A stretch of DNA of 64,000 nucleotides from an uncultured Eubacteriales bacterium (GCA_902491535.1 CABUHS010000007.1:19412-83411); one strand, 5' to 3'. Counted from the stretch's first letter, positions 17,601-27,104 are shown. Notes: generated by a model not told the origin, from the letters alone. Program-made: numbers and translations.

Positions 17601-18635
17601 TCAACTGTCACTGCACAGCTTAATATTATATCCGTCCAGAGCTGCGTTCTCTGTAACCGTAAGCTTTTTTATCCCGTACATACGGAACAGCGCTTTTCTG
17701 TTCGCACTCCTGTGTCCGAACACCGCGGACGTCATGCGCGGAGGGCATATGACGTGAATTGATTCTCTGCGCAGCGCTCCATCGCTCACATTTTCGGGAG
17801 ATCCGAGCGTCTCTGTCATTCTTCGTAAAAAAATACGGCTGACCGCCATTTCGCCGATCGCAGGCTCATAGCCTCCGGCTACTATCCCTGTGTCGGACTC
17901 AAGATCATCGCTCGAGCAAAGTCCTATCCTTATAACAGGAATCGAATATCTGCCGAACACCTCGAGTACATCGGCTACCCTCTCTACAGTATCCTCTGTA
18001 TCAGGCGGAATATATTCATCACGGGTCATCATTGATTCAAGCTCTGTCTGAGCAAAAACCATCGTCGGATAGACTCGCGCAGCATCCGCTCCTGCACGGC
18101 AAAGACATTCCGCAGTATGTATCTCGTCCTCGCGCGACGATCCCGGAAGTCCGGTCATCATCTGACCGACAAGTTTCATTCCGCTTTCCTTTATCAGCCG
18201 GCACGCACGCATCGACTGTTCCGCAGTATGACCGCGCTTGCTGAGCCTCAAAACTCTGTCCGACATGCTCTGTATTCCAAGCTCGACCGTCGTCATTCCG
18301 TGAGACATGAGTATACTTATTATTTCTTCATCAATATAATCGGGTCTCGTCGAGCATCTGAGCGACTTTACATCTCCGCTGACGAGATATTCTCCTGCAA
18401 GCTTGAGAAGAGAAACCATCTGATCCCTCGGTATACCCGTAAAGCTTCCTCCGAAAAAGGCTATCTCTATCTCCGCCCCGCTGACGCGTTCGGATTCAAG
18501 AACAGCCTCAATCTTATCTCTGACGCTTCCGATATCAAATTCAGAAACACCCGATATCTTTCTCTGATTGCAGAAAACGCAGGTATTCGGACAGCCGAGA
18601 TGAGGAATAAAAACGGGAATATTTATATGCTTCAT
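17601..18635 (-). CDS. Radical SAM protein of the Elp3/CPBP-like group, rnc-smc neighbour
   Basis: Iron-sulphur radical SAM enzyme of ~344 residues. The cluster motif is near the N-terminus: HLGCPNTCVFCNQRKISG (C-x3-C-x2-C). Then come FFGGSFTG, RCSTRPDYID, VELGIQSM and GQMMTGLPGSSREDE, all typical of the oxygen-independent coproporphyrinogen-oxidase/Elp3-related group. This gene sits between rnc and smc in many Clostridia, but its substrate is not known to me. Start taken at MKHINIPVF, 22 bp after the rnc stop; an earlier in-frame ATG would overlap rnc by 26 bp. Confidence 0.85.
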   Translation of the reverse strand: MKHINIPVFIPHLGCPNTCVFCNQRKISGVSEFDIGSVRDKIEAVLESERVSGAEIEIAFFGGSFTGIPRDQMVSLLKLAGEYLVSGDVKSLRCSTRPDYIDEEIISILMSHGMTTVELGIQSMSDRVLRLSKRGHTAEQSMRACRLIKESGMKLVGQMMTGLPGSSREDEIHTAECLCRAGADAARVYPTMVFAQTELESMMTRDEYIPPDTEDTVERVADVLEVFGRYSIPVIRIGLCSSDDLESDTGIVAGGYEPAIGEMAVSRIFLRRMTETLGSPENVSDGALRRESIHVICPPRMTSAVFGHRSANRKALFRMYGIKKLTVTENAALDGYNIKLCSDS

Positions 18636-18657
18636 AATTTCAGCACTTCCGATCTTA

Positions 18658-19383
18658 TCAGTCTTTATCTCCGAAAAGCTCAAGCGCCTTTTTGGCAGCT
18701 ATCTGCTCAGCCGCTCGCTTGCTGCCCGCTGTTCCGATACCGATAACATTGCTGTTCAGTCTCGCTTCCACGGTAAATACTCTCTGATGCGCCGGTCCTG
18801 TCTCGCTGACGGGAACGTATTCAAGAAGCTCCCCATGCTCCTGCTGGACTATCTGCTGAAGGATCGTCTTATAATCAGCGGTATGTCCGCTCGAGAGGAT
18901 ACGATCTATCTCCTCCTCAGCAAACGGAAGCAGAAATTTGCTGACCGGATATATTCCTCCGTCAAGATATATTGCGGCAAGAAGCGCCTCGAAAGCATCG
19001 GCAAGGATCGAAGGACGCTCCCGTCCGTTTGAAATATCCTCTCCGCGGCCGAGAAAAAGATAGTTTCCGAGCTTTATCCTACGGGCAAATCCGGCAAGAG
19101 CTTTCTCACAGATAGTTCCTGCACGCACCTTTGAAAGTTCCCCTTCGGGCATGTCCGGATACGTCTCAAACAAATAATCGCTGACTATTATTGAAAGCAC
19201 CGAATCCCCGAGAAACTCAAGGCGTTCGTTGCACTGCCGCGCGATACCGTGGGCACGCTTTTCGTTTGAATATGACGAATGCGTAAGCGCGGTATGAAGC
19301 AGCTTTTTATTGGAAAAGGTATATCCTACAGTCCTTTCAAGTCCGGCCGTATCCGCTGGCAGCTTTTCTTTGACCTCGTTCAT
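18658..19383 (-). CDS. rnc: Ribonuclease III
   Basis: Cuts double-stranded RNA in rRNA precursors and other structured transcripts. The signature NERLEFLGDSVLS is at 52-64, with acidic metal ligands there and in LADAFEALLAAIYLD (~125-139). The dsRNA-binding domain occupies ~165-238 (TILQQIVQQEHGELLEY ... KRAAEQIAAKKALELF). Length 241 is normal. GGAG is six bp before the ATG. Confidence 0.97.
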   Translation of the reverse strand: MNEVKEKLPADTAGLERTVGYTFSNKKLLHTALTHSSYSNEKRAHGIARQCNERLEFLGDSVLSIIVSDYLFETYPDMPEGELSKVRAGTICEKALAGFARRIKLGNYLFLGRGEDISNGRERPSILADAFEALLAAIYLDGGIYPVSKFLLPFAEEEIDRILSSGHTADYKTILQQIVQQEHGELLEYVPVSETGPAHQRVFTVEARLNSNVIGIGTAGSKRAAEQIAAKKALELFGDKD

Positions 19384-19510
19384 TTTTTCTCCATTCTGCC
19401 GACTTTTAACAATACAACGGTGCAGCGGTAAAAACCGCTCCGTTTTTTCAGTTTCGGCATGTATTTAAGGCGGCACAGGTAAAACCGCTTTTCCGTTTCC
19501 GATATACGCA

Positions 19511-20575
19511 TTATTCGGCTTGCGATATCTCCTGTTTGTTTTCGCTGCCGACGCTGTCAGAACCTGCATTTTTAGCAGCGTCAGCTTCTACCCATTTTGC
19601 TATTTCGATATGAACTCCCGCTGACGTAAAGTCAGCCGCTTTACGTATTGCGTTCTTAAATGCCTTTGCGTTCGATCCGCCGTGCGCTTTGATAACAGGC
19701 TTTGACAGTCCGAGAAGCGGCGCTCCACCGTATTCAGACGGATCAAAGGAAGTTTTCATCTTTTTGAGATTTCCGCGAAGTCCGAGCGCCGATACCTTAG
19801 TTATAATATTTTCATAAAAGCAGTCTTTGAGCTTTGAAAGCATATAAAGACCGAGTCCTTCGGTAAGCTTAAGGAATATATTTCCGGTAAATCCGTCGGT
19901 AACAAGAACGTCACATCCGCCGAGCGGAGCTTCCTTTCCTTCTATATTGCCGACAAAATTCAAAGTTTCGTCTTTTTCAAGAAGCTCATACGTCTCAATA
20001 AGCTTTTTAGTGCCTTTTGTTCGTTCCGCACCGTTATTGAGAAGTCCTACCTCGGGATTCTCAACACCGAAAACATACTTCATATATATCGAACCCATTG
20101 CGGCAAACTGACGCATATACATAGGCTGAACCTCTATATTGGCGCCTGAATCAATGAGAAGCACAGGCTTTGCAAACGGCAGAACCGTAGCTATAGCCGA
20201 GCGCTGTATTCCGCGTATACGGCGGACTATCAAAGATGATCCGGCATGAAGCGCGCCTGTGTTTCCCGCAGATACAAAAGCATCTGTCTTGCCGTCCGCA
20301 AGCATGTGAAGTCCGACAGCCATAGACGAATCGCTCTTTTGCTTTACAACACTGAGCGCATCATCCTCCATGCTTATAACTCCGTCTGTATGTACGATCT
20401 CGATTCCGTCAAGCTCGTCGGAGCGCCCTGCTTCTTCAGCTGCGGCACGTATGAGACGCTCATCTCCGATCAGCGTGACCGAAAGATCGGAATATTCTTT
20501 TATCGCATCAAGCGCGCCGATAACGGGCGCCTGCGGAGCGTTGTCTCCGCCCATGGCATCTATCAGTATTTTCAT
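19511..20575 (-). CDS. plsX: Phosphate acyltransferase PlsX
   Basis: Makes acyl-phosphate from acyl-ACP for phosphatidic acid synthesis. It starts MKILIDAMGGDNAPQAPV, and SAGNTGALHAGSSLIVRRI, LIDSGANIEVQPMYMRQFA and VTDGFTGNIFLKLTEG are family blocks. It has the usual plsX-rnc proximity, but the acyl-carrier-protein gene often found between them is absent (128-bp gap). A hydrophilic tail of ~25 residues follows the conserved domain. Confidence 0.96.
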   Translation of the reverse strand: MKILIDAMGGDNAPQAPVIGALDAIKEYSDLSVTLIGDERLIRAAAEEAGRSDELDGIEIVHTDGVISMEDDALSVVKQKSDSSMAVGLHMLADGKTDAFVSAGNTGALHAGSSLIVRRIRGIQRSAIATVLPFAKPVLLIDSGANIEVQPMYMRQFAAMGSIYMKYVFGVENPEVGLLNNGAERTKGTKKLIETYELLEKDETLNFVGNIEGKEAPLGGCDVLVTDGFTGNIFLKLTEGLGLYMLSKLKDCFYENIITKVSALGLRGNLKKMKTSFDPSEYGGAPLLGLSKPVIKAHGGSNAKAFKNAIRKAADFTSAGVHIEIAKWVEADAAKNAGSDSVGSENKQEISQAE

Positions 20576-20637
20576 TGTAATCTCACCTTCTGTATAAGAT
20601 CCGAAGCTGATGCTCCATTTAATTATCCGAGCAGGAC

Positions 20638-22947
20638 TCAGCTTTCGCTTTCAGTCTGTGCTTCATATTCGCGCTTGTATCCGCACTCTTTGTTATGGCA
20701 TACAACAAGCTGCTTGCCTTTTTTCCTGTAAAGCATCTCTCCGCAGTCGGGACATTTCTCGTCAAGAGGAAGATCCCATGAAGAAAATCCGCACTTTGTA
20801 TAGTTTTCACAGCTGTAGAAAAAAGATTTGTTTTTTCCGCGCTTTGCAACTATCTCACCGCCGCATACAGGGCATTTGACACCTATCTTTTTTACGATCT
20901 GTTTTGTTGTCTTGCATTCGGGATAATTCACACACGCATAGAAGCTTCCGTATCTTCCCGTACGCAGAACCATATCGCCGCCGCACTTCTCGCACTTCAT
21001 ATCCGGTACCGTTTCCGGCTGCTTTGTTTCTTCACCGCCGTTTTTAGTATCCGCAGGCCGCTTTTCGATAGGTTTTGTGTTTTTACATTCGGGGTAGTTC
21101 GGACAAGCAGCAAATTTACCGTATCTGCCGTTCTTAACTATCATTTTTGCGCCGCATTTATCACAAATAATATCAGTTTCCTCGACAGGCAGCTTAACAT
21201 CCTCGCGCGACACAGAGGATTCGGCAGATTCAAGCTGTCCGGCAAATTTGCCGTAAAAGCTTCCGAGTACATCCTGAATGCTGCTCTGACCGTGTTCGAT
21301 ATTGTCAAGAGACTGCTCCATCTGCGCCGTGAATTCGTAATCGACTATCTCCGGAAAATACTGTTTCATGAGATCTGTGGTTATCTCGCCAAGCGAAGTA
21401 GGCTTCAGCACCTTGCCGTCACGCTCAACATATCCGCGTGAGATTATCGTAGTTATTATGGTAGCATACGTACTCGGACGTCCTATGCCTTTTTCCTCAA
21501 GAAATTTTACAAGCGAGCCTTCATTATATCTCGCAGGCGGTTCTGTAAAATGTCTCAAATCCTTTATCTCACTTGCCGTAAGCGTCTCGCCTTCCGAGAT
21601 CGCCGGAAGCATACCGGGCGCCGATGATTCCGATTCGTCGTCGCCTTCCTCTGTAGAACCGTAAACCGCAAGACAGCCGCGGAATTTTACGGTATATCCC
21701 GATGCTCTGAACACATGCTCACCGCACCTAACATCTGCAGCGACCGTATCAAGCTCTGCCGAAGCCATCTGGCTTGCCATAAAACGGTTGAATATCAGCT
21801 TGTAAAGCTTATACTGATCGGCGCTGAGGTATTTCTTTATCTTGTCGGGATCAAGCAGAGGATTTGCAGGGCGTATCGCTTCGTGAGCGTCCTGCGCGCC
21901 TTCTTTTGTCTTATATACACGGGGCGATGCAGGAACATATTTTTCTCCGAACCGGCCTGTAATATACTCGGCAGCCTTTTGTCTCGCCTCATCGGAGACG
22001 CGGAGCGAGTCGGTTCTCATGTATGTTATAAGTCCCTGAGTTCCGCCGTTTTCGCTTCCGACATTAACGCCCTCATAAAGCTCCTGTGCTACCTGCATTA
22101 TACGTGTCGAGCGGAACCCGAGCTTACGCGACGCGTCCTGCTGCATCGTGGACGTCGTAAAAGGCGGCTGCGGATTTTTCATACGTGTAGAACGCTTTAC
22201 CGACGAGACCGAAAACGGCTTTCCCTCGATATCACGAAGCACTGCAGCAGCATCTTCACCGGAATGAAGTTCAGCTTTTTTGCGTCCCTTTCCGTAATAT
22301 TTAGCCTTGAAGCTCTCACCCTTTTCGGTTTTCAAGACAGCGTCGATAGTCCAGTATTCTTCAGGAACAAAACTGCGTATCTCAGTCTCACGTTCAACAA
22401 TAATACGTGTTGCGACCGACTGAACGCGTCCGGCAGAAAGTCCGCCGTGTATAGTTTTCCAGAAAAAAGGACTGAGCTTATATCCCACTATACGGTCAAG
22501 TATTCTGCGCGCCTGCTGCGAATTTACAAGATCGATATCGATCGCACGCGGATTTTTGATCGCCGCTTTAACCGCTTTTTTCGTAACCTCGTTAAAGGTT
22601 ATACGGCAAGCCTTTTCCTCCGGTATTCCGAGCGCGGAAACCAGATGCCATGAGATCGCTTCCCCCTCACGGTCAGGGTCGGCTGCGAGATATACTTTAT
22701 CCGCATTTTTTGCTTCCTTTTTAAGTTCTGCAATAAGAGGTCCCTTTCCCCTGATATTTATATATTTTGCTGCAAAACCGTTATCTATATCAACTCCGAG
22801 CGTACTTTTGGGGAGATCGCGTACATGACCTATCGAAGCAACTACTTTATATCCGGAGCCAAGATAGCTTTTTACCGTTCCCGCCTTTGACGGAGACTCA
22901 ACTATAACAAGATGTGACATTGTATCTCTGCTTTTATTCCCTTTCAT
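20638..22947 (-). CDS. topA: DNA topoisomerase I
   Basis: Relaxes negative supercoils. The TOPRIM domain starts at SHLVIVESPSKAGTVKSYLG and includes AADPDREGEAISWHL; the catalytic tyrosine lies in GLITYMRTDSLRVSDEAR (~residue 320). Four zinc-ribbon units fill the C-terminus (CDKCGAKMIVKNGRYGKFAA, CEKCGGDMVLRTGRYGSFYA, CPVCGGEIVAKRGK, CPDCGEMLYRKKGK). The true start may be nine codons later (MSHLVIVE, 22920); neither ATG has a strong ribosome binding site. Confidence 0.96.
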   Translation of the reverse strand: MKGNKSRDTMSHLVIVESPSKAGTVKSYLGSGYKVVASIGHVRDLPKSTLGVDIDNGFAAKYINIRGKGPLIAELKKEAKNADKVYLAADPDREGEAISWHLVSALGIPEEKACRITFNEVTKKAVKAAIKNPRAIDIDLVNSQQARRILDRIVGYKLSPFFWKTIHGGLSAGRVQSVATRIIVERETEIRSFVPEEYWTIDAVLKTEKGESFKAKYYGKGRKKAELHSGEDAAAVLRDIEGKPFSVSSVKRSTRMKNPQPPFTTSTMQQDASRKLGFRSTRIMQVAQELYEGVNVGSENGGTQGLITYMRTDSLRVSDEARQKAAEYITGRFGEKYVPASPRVYKTKEGAQDAHEAIRPANPLLDPDKIKKYLSADQYKLYKLIFNRFMASQMASAELDTVAADVRCGEHVFRASGYTVKFRGCLAVYGSTEEGDDESESSAPGMLPAISEGETLTASEIKDLRHFTEPPARYNEGSLVKFLEEKGIGRPSTYATIITTIISRGYVERDGKVLKPTSLGEITTDLMKQYFPEIVDYEFTAQMEQSLDNIEHGQSSIQDVLGSFYGKFAGQLESAESSVSREDVKLPVEETDIICDKCGAKMIVKNGRYGKFAACPNYPECKNTKPIEKRPADTKNGGEETKQPETVPDMKCEKCGGDMVLRTGRYGSFYACVNYPECKTTKQIVKKIGVKCPVCGGEIVAKRGKNKSFFYSCENYTKCGFSSWDLPLDEKCPDCGEMLYRKKGKQLVVCHNKECGYKREYEAQTESES

Positions 22948-23039
22948 ATCATATCTTCTGTTTTAATATCCGTATGCAATTCTGTATCTGTTTTTTCATA
23001 TGCCGAACGCATAAATAATATTCATATCCGAAGCGGCAT

Positions 23040-24497
23040 TTATGCGTTCTCTTCACGGCGCAATTGCCGTCTCGACACTTCAGAATGCGCAAGTTCTACA
23101 GCGCCGATCATCTCAAGAGACGAAAGCATCTCCATAAGTTCTCCCATTTCAATCCCACCTCTTGAAAGCTCATCAAATGATATGCTTCCCTGATCCGGAA
23201 TGCGTCCGTAAAGCTTAACCGCATCCTCACCAAAATCTAATTCCGAAAGCTTCTTCAATACCTCATTTTCTGAAAGCGCAGACAGTTCTTTCGAAGCTTC
23301 TTCCGGTTTCTTAACCGGCTTCTGAGCAACCTGAACAGTTTCAGGAGGCAAGACATTATTTCGGGGAGGAGTCAGATTTTTGCTGTCAGGCATTTTCTCT
23401 GCAGTCGGAGTATGCGGAGAGACAGACGATTCCTTTGAATAGATCCTTGCAGGAGCGCTTTTATTATGCCCGAACTGCGGAGGATATGATCTATTCGGCT
23501 GCTTACGAAACACATTTTTCAAACTGCCGTCGCTGCAGTATTTCGATAGCTTACACACTAAGTTTTCAAGATTTATGACATCATCATAAGATTCCGCAAA
23601 ATCAGAGAGAACATCCAAAGCATTAGTAGCCATCTTAGCGCCGTCTTTTATCAGCAAGTTTGTTCCGCAGCTGGTAGAATTCCCGATATTTCCGGGCAAA
23701 GCATAAACAGGTCTTCCCTGTTTAACTGCGTAATTTGCGGTTATAAGAGAACCGCTATTCCCATCAGCCTCGACAACAACTGTTCCTTGAGACAATCCGC
23801 TTATTATTCTGTTTCTTACAGGAAAATTCTTACCTTTAGGCTCTGTACCCGGACAAAATTCTGTAATCACCGTTCCGCGTACCGCTATCTCCCTTATAAG
23901 ATTCATATGCTCTTTCGGATAGATACGGTCAATACCGCATCCAAGTACAGCTATAGTATATCCGCCTGCGTCAAGTGCGCCTCTGTGTGCAAATCCGTCA
24001 ACGCCGAGCGCTGCGCCCGAAACAACAACCGCTCCGGACGAAGCAAGATCGTAGCCCATGCAATACGATTGTTTTCCGCCGTAATCCGTCATTTTTCTCG
24101 TTCCGACAACTGCCAAAGACAACCTACGGTTGATACGCGGAGGCATTCCGAGATAATAAAGCATAATAGGAGCAGAATCTATTATTTTCAGACTGTTCGG
24201 ATAATATTCACTGTTGTAAGGCAGAAGTCCGACATTATAACGCTTACACCAATCGATCAGATCATATGAAGTTTTAAGAGTTTTTCTGCAAAGTTTGTCA
24301 ATAACTTCGCCCTTAAGTCCCGGAATATGCATATATTCTTCAGGAGCCGCATTGTAAATCTGTCTTGCATCAACACCGAATACTTTAAAAAGCTTCTCCG
24401 GTGCAGTGCTTCCGGCACCGCATACGATACTTAACCACATCCAGTAGACAATATCCGCATCATACTGCATGTCCTCATAATGCTTTATCCAATCCAT
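23040..24497 (-). CDS. dprA: DNA-processing protein DprA (Smf)
   Basis: Loads RecA onto incoming single-stranded DNA during transformation. It has a SAM-like N-terminal region (~1-80), the Rossmann-type core with VGTRKMTDYGGK, VVVSGAALGVDGFAHRGAL, VLGCGIDRIYPKEH, VRNRIISGLSQGTVVVEA and SLITANYAVKQGRPVYALPG. A low-complexity proline/lysine linker (~350-400) precedes the C-terminal winged helix (~410-475), which includes LDFGEDAVKLYGRIPDQGSI. It overlaps the methyltransferase gene by 13 bp. At 485 aa it is longer than the ~370 aa usual for the family because of the linker. Confidence 0.94.
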   Translation of the reverse strand: MDWIKHYEDMQYDADIVYWMWLSIVCGAGSTAPEKLFKVFGVDARQIYNAAPEEYMHIPGLKGEVIDKLCRKTLKTSYDLIDWCKRYNVGLLPYNSEYYPNSLKIIDSAPIMLYYLGMPPRINRRLSLAVVGTRKMTDYGGKQSYCMGYDLASSGAVVVSGAALGVDGFAHRGALDAGGYTIAVLGCGIDRIYPKEHMNLIREIAVRGTVITEFCPGTEPKGKNFPVRNRIISGLSQGTVVVEADGNSGSLITANYAVKQGRPVYALPGNIGNSTSCGTNLLIKDGAKMATNALDVLSDFAESYDDVINLENLVCKLSKYCSDGSLKNVFRKQPNRSYPPQFGHNKSAPARIYSKESSVSPHTPTAEKMPDSKNLTPPRNNVLPPETVQVAQKPVKKPEEASKELSALSENEVLKKLSELDFGEDAVKLYGRIPDQGSISFDELSRGGIEMGELMEMLSSLEMIGAVELAHSEVSRRQLRREENA

Positions 24498-25321
24498 GAT
24501 CCTTTACCGGTCTCCCACATAAGTATTGCAGCCGCCGCTGCAGCATTCAAAGATTCGCTTCCCTCCCGCATGGGAATTATAACGCTTCCGCTGCAGATAT
24601 CTATAAGATCTTTTTCAAGACCGTGTCCTTCATTTCCGACCAAAAAACAGTCCCTGCCGCTGATCTGCATATCATTAAGCTTTACTGAATCTCCGCTGAG
24701 CGCTGCCGCGCTCACACGATATCCGTTTTTACGCAAAGCGTATACCGCCGAATAAATATCGGCGCAAACAGTTATTTTCTGTCTGAACAGTGCGCCCATG
24801 GCGGCCCTTACCGTGCGCCGGTTATATAAGTCTGCACAATCAGAGGAGATAATAAATTCGTCGATACCGAGCGCATTTGCGTTACGTATCATCGTGCCGA
24901 GATTTCCGGGATCGCGTATCTGCGCAGCCATAAATTTCGTTCCCGATGCATTGCCGTCACAATTATATATTGTAACAAATTTATGCAAAAAGTCAATATG
25001 TTTAGCTACGCATAAAATACCTTCCGGAGATTTTTCTCCCGAAATCTTGTCATATACTTCCGGCGTAACAACGGTGACCTTATCTTCGGGAAGTCCGGAA
25101 ACAAGATCAAGTGAAACATCCTCGCGTATAAACACACTTACGATCTCCGCATCCGAAGCCAGAGCATCGCAAAGAAGTTTCCGTCCCTCAAAAACAAAGC
25201 ATCCACGTCTATCGCGGTATTTTTTCTCCGAAAGCGCCGCAGTTGCAATAATCAGCTGATTAGATCTCGATGTTATATACCCGTACCTGCCGTTTTTTCC
25301 GTTTTTATAGCTGTCCTGCAT
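24485..25321 (-). CDS. SpoU/TrmH-family RNA 2'-O-methyltransferase (278 aa)
   Basis: Knotted-fold SPOUT methyltransferase that methylates ribose in rRNA or tRNA. An N-terminal L30e-like substrate-binding domain (~15-105) begins NQLIIATAALSEKKYRDRRG. The SPOUT motifs are AAQIRDPGNLGTMIRNANALG (shown here as QIRDPGNLGTMIRNA), FLVGNEGHGL and PMREGSESLNAAAAAAILM. The exact target base cannot be told. The gene is downstream of rplT and upstream of dprA, with GGAGG 10 bp before the ATG. Confidence 0.9.
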   Translation of the reverse strand: MQDSYKNGKNGRYGYITSRSNQLIIATAALSEKKYRDRRGCFVFEGRKLLCDALASDAEIVSVFIREDVSLDLVSGLPEDKVTVVTPEVYDKISGEKSPEGILCVAKHIDFLHKFVTIYNCDGNASGTKFMAAQIRDPGNLGTMIRNANALGIDEFIISSDCADLYNRRTVRAAMGALFRQKITVCADIYSAVYALRKNGYRVSAAALSGDSVKLNDMQISGRDCFLVGNEGHGLEKDLIDICSGSVIIPMREGSESLNAAAAAAILMWETGKGSWIG

Positions 25322-25365
25322 ATAAAAAATACCTCCGAAAAATCATTGCCGCCTGCTCTTTAACG

Positions 25366-25422
25366 CGAAAAACCCGCGGACGCATACGCGCGATACGCAC
25401 GGATGTGTCCCGGGTCTTTTTA
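25366..25422 (-). terminator. Terminator after the infC-rpmI-rplT operon
   Basis: The minus strand forms a long imperfect hairpin: GACCCG pairs with CGGGTT, with an inner GC-rich part. It is followed by TTTTT. It lies about 40 bp after the rplT stop and separates the ribosomal operon from the methyltransferase gene. Confidence 0.7.
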
Positions 25423-25461
25423 TGTTCGTTAAAGTCCGTACAGCAGATGTACAAACCGAAA

Positions 25462-25815
25462 TTAAAGAGCTGCTTTAGCCTTTTCAGCAAGTGCTGCGAA
25501 TGCATCCTTATCGGATACAGCAAGCTCTGCAAGCATCTTACGGTTAAGATCGATTCCTGCAAGCTTCAGACCGTGCATCATTGTAGAATAGTTCATGCCG
25601 CAGATCTTAGCCTGTGCAGAAATTCTGGTGATCCAGAGTCTGCGGAAATCTCTTTTCTTGAGCTTTCTGCCTGTAAATGCATAGTTACCGCTCTTCATTA
25701 CGGCCTGTTTGGCCATCTTGAAATGTTTGCTCTTAGCGCCCCAGTAACCTTTCGCACACTTTAATACTTTATTGCGTCTTTTACGAGTCATTACGGCTCT
25801 TTTAATTCTTGCCAT
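25462..25815 (-). CDS. rplT: Ribosomal protein L20
   Basis: Large-subunit protein needed early in 50S assembly; in Firmicutes it also represses its own operon through the leader RNA. The 117-residue sequence begins MARIKRAVMTRKRRNKVLK and has the conserved ALMKSG-type (KQAVMKSGNYAFTGRK) and LWITRISAQAK blocks. AGGAGG sits 8 bp before the ATG. It is the third gene of infC-rpmI-rplT. Confidence 0.98.
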   Translation of the reverse strand: MARIKRAVMTRKRRNKVLKCAKGYWGAKSKHFKMAKQAVMKSGNYAFTGRKLKKRDFRRLWITRISAQAKICGMNYSTMMHGLKLAGIDLNRKMLAELAVSDKDAFAALAEKAKAAL

Positions 25816-25850
25816 TTTAATTTCCTCCTGCTAACGTATACTTGCCGGCA

Positions 25851-26048
25851 TTACTTGCTGGGCATAAGAGTCTTGATAGTCGCTGCGAACGATTCGCTGA
25901 GATATGCACCCTGTCTGAGATGTCTTTTTCTCTTCTGAGCCTTTATGCCGAGATTGTGGCGGTGATGTGAATGATTCATTTTTACCAGACCGCTCTTTGT
26001 GACATTGAATCTTTTAGCGGTAGCTCTGTGTGTCTTGATTTTTCCCAT
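25851..26048 (-). CDS. rpmI: Ribosomal protein L35
   Basis: A 65-residue basic protein with the family pattern KIKTHRATAKRFNVT near the start, then HHRHNLGIKAQKRKRHLRQG. It lies between infC and rplT, as in most bacteria, with AAAGGAG at good spacing. Confidence 0.98.
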   Translation of the reverse strand: MGKIKTHRATAKRFNVTKSGLVKMNHSHHRHNLGIKAQKRKRHLRQGAYLSESFAATIKTLMPSK

Positions 26049-26114
26049 GATTAGGAACTCCTTTCGGTATTTATCCGTTTATACAGATTTTTATTTTCGA
26101 AATGCCCCGGAGAA

Positions 26115-26762
26115 TTACTCCCCGGTATTTTTCTCTGCGGATTCTTCTGCAGGCTTTTCAGCTTTCGGTGCCGCAGATTTCTTTGAAGAACCTTTTGACT
26201 GTCCCGCACCCTCACGCTTGCTCAAAGGTGTTATAAACATCGACATGAAACGACCCTCAAGATTCGGTGCCTTATCAACGCTTCCGATATCCTCGCATGC
26301 TTCACGGAACTTCTGAAGCAGTTCACGGCCCACATCAAGATGGCTCATCTCGCGTCCCTTGAACTTTACAATAACCTTAACCTTGTCTCCGCCGGTAAGA
26401 AAGCGACGCGCATGATTTACTTTTGTATTGAAGTCATTCGTGTCTATCTTGCAGGACAGTCCTATCTCCTTGAGATTCATGACCTGCTGCTTTTTCTTCG
26501 CTTCCTTTTCCCGCTTGTCACGTTCAAAACGGAACTTACCGTAGTCGATTATCTTACATACGGGGGGATCGGCCTGCGCAGTGATCATAACGAGATCCAA
26601 ACCCTTGTCGTATGCGTTGTTCTGCGCAGCGGCAACAGTAAGAAGTCCGAGCTGCTCGCCCGTAGGGCCTATGACCCGCACGATCTTGGTAGGAGCAAAA
26701 CCCAACACGGTTTTGATCTCATCATTGATGTAATGCTCCTTAGTACTGTTATTGTTTCTGAT
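26115..26762 (-). CDS. infC: Translation initiation factor IF-3, ATC start codon (215 aa)
   Basis: IF-3 keeps ribosomal subunits apart and rejects wrong start codons. The protein begins (M)RNNNSTKEHYINDEI, has the N-domain block LGLVTVAAA-type (EQLGLLTVAAAQNNAYDKGL) and DLVMITAQADPPVCKIIDYG, then a basic linker (FERDKREKEAKKKQQ) and the C-domain. The C-terminal tail of ~25 residues is rich in K, S, A and E. No ATG, GTG or TTG lies at the conserved start. GGAGG is 9 bp before ATC at 26760-26762, so ATC is the likely start codon. Rare start codons are known for infC in E. coli (AUU), where IF-3 uses them for self-repression. A longer reading from an upstream ATG would absorb the ribosome binding site. 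Confidence 0.93.
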   Translation of the reverse strand: MRNNNSTKEHYINDEIKTVLGFAPTKIVRVIGPTGEQLGLLTVAAAQNNAYDKGLDLVMITAQADPPVCKIIDYGKFRFERDKREKEAKKKQQVMNLKEIGLSCKIDTNDFNTKVNHARRFLTGGDKVKVIVKFKGREMSHLDVGRELLQKFREACEDIGSVDKAPNLEGRFMSMFITPLSKREGAGQSKGSSKKSAAPKAEKPAEESAEKNTGE

Positions 26763-26945
26763 AGTTAAGCACCTCCGCTCAAAAATAAAAAATCGCGATA
26801 AACATCTGTATACAGCATGCCTCCGCAATCACAAACGCGCAAATTAAGCAAATTAAATTTAATAATTAATAAGCGCAATATCGACCTTATTGCTGTAAAC
26901 ATCCGAAGCATAAGGTGAGAGCGGAGCGCCCTGCTTACTCATTTC
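26763..26945 (-). ncRNA. Structured 5' leader of the infC-rpmI-rplT operon
   Basis: About 180 nt lie between the promoter and the infC start. A seven-bp stem ACCTTAT/ATAAGGT encloses ~21 nt, and a GC-rich segment (GCAGGGCGCTCCGC) precedes it. In Bacillus the L20 protein binds the leader of this operon to control it; by position this could be the equivalent. I cannot confirm a match to the known L20 leader without a covariance search. Confidence 0.45.
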
Positions 26946-26951
26946 TAAGTA

Positions 26952-26980
26952 ATTATACCACTTCAGCGGCAGCATGTCAA
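26952..26980 (-). promoter_or_regulatory. Consensus promoter of infC-rpmI-rplT
   Basis: The minus strand shows TTGACA (26975-26980), 17 bp and TATAAT (26952-26957). The remaining bases up to 27104 hold nothing further that I can name. Confidence 0.88.
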
Positions 26981-27104
26981 TAGTTTTAGACAAAAAAATC
27001 ATTTTATTTTTATATTTTAAACATTTTGACTTATATTGCAGTTCATAAAGCGATCATGCTCCCGAACTCCCGTGAAACACAGTATCAAAACCTTACAAAA
27101 CTAC

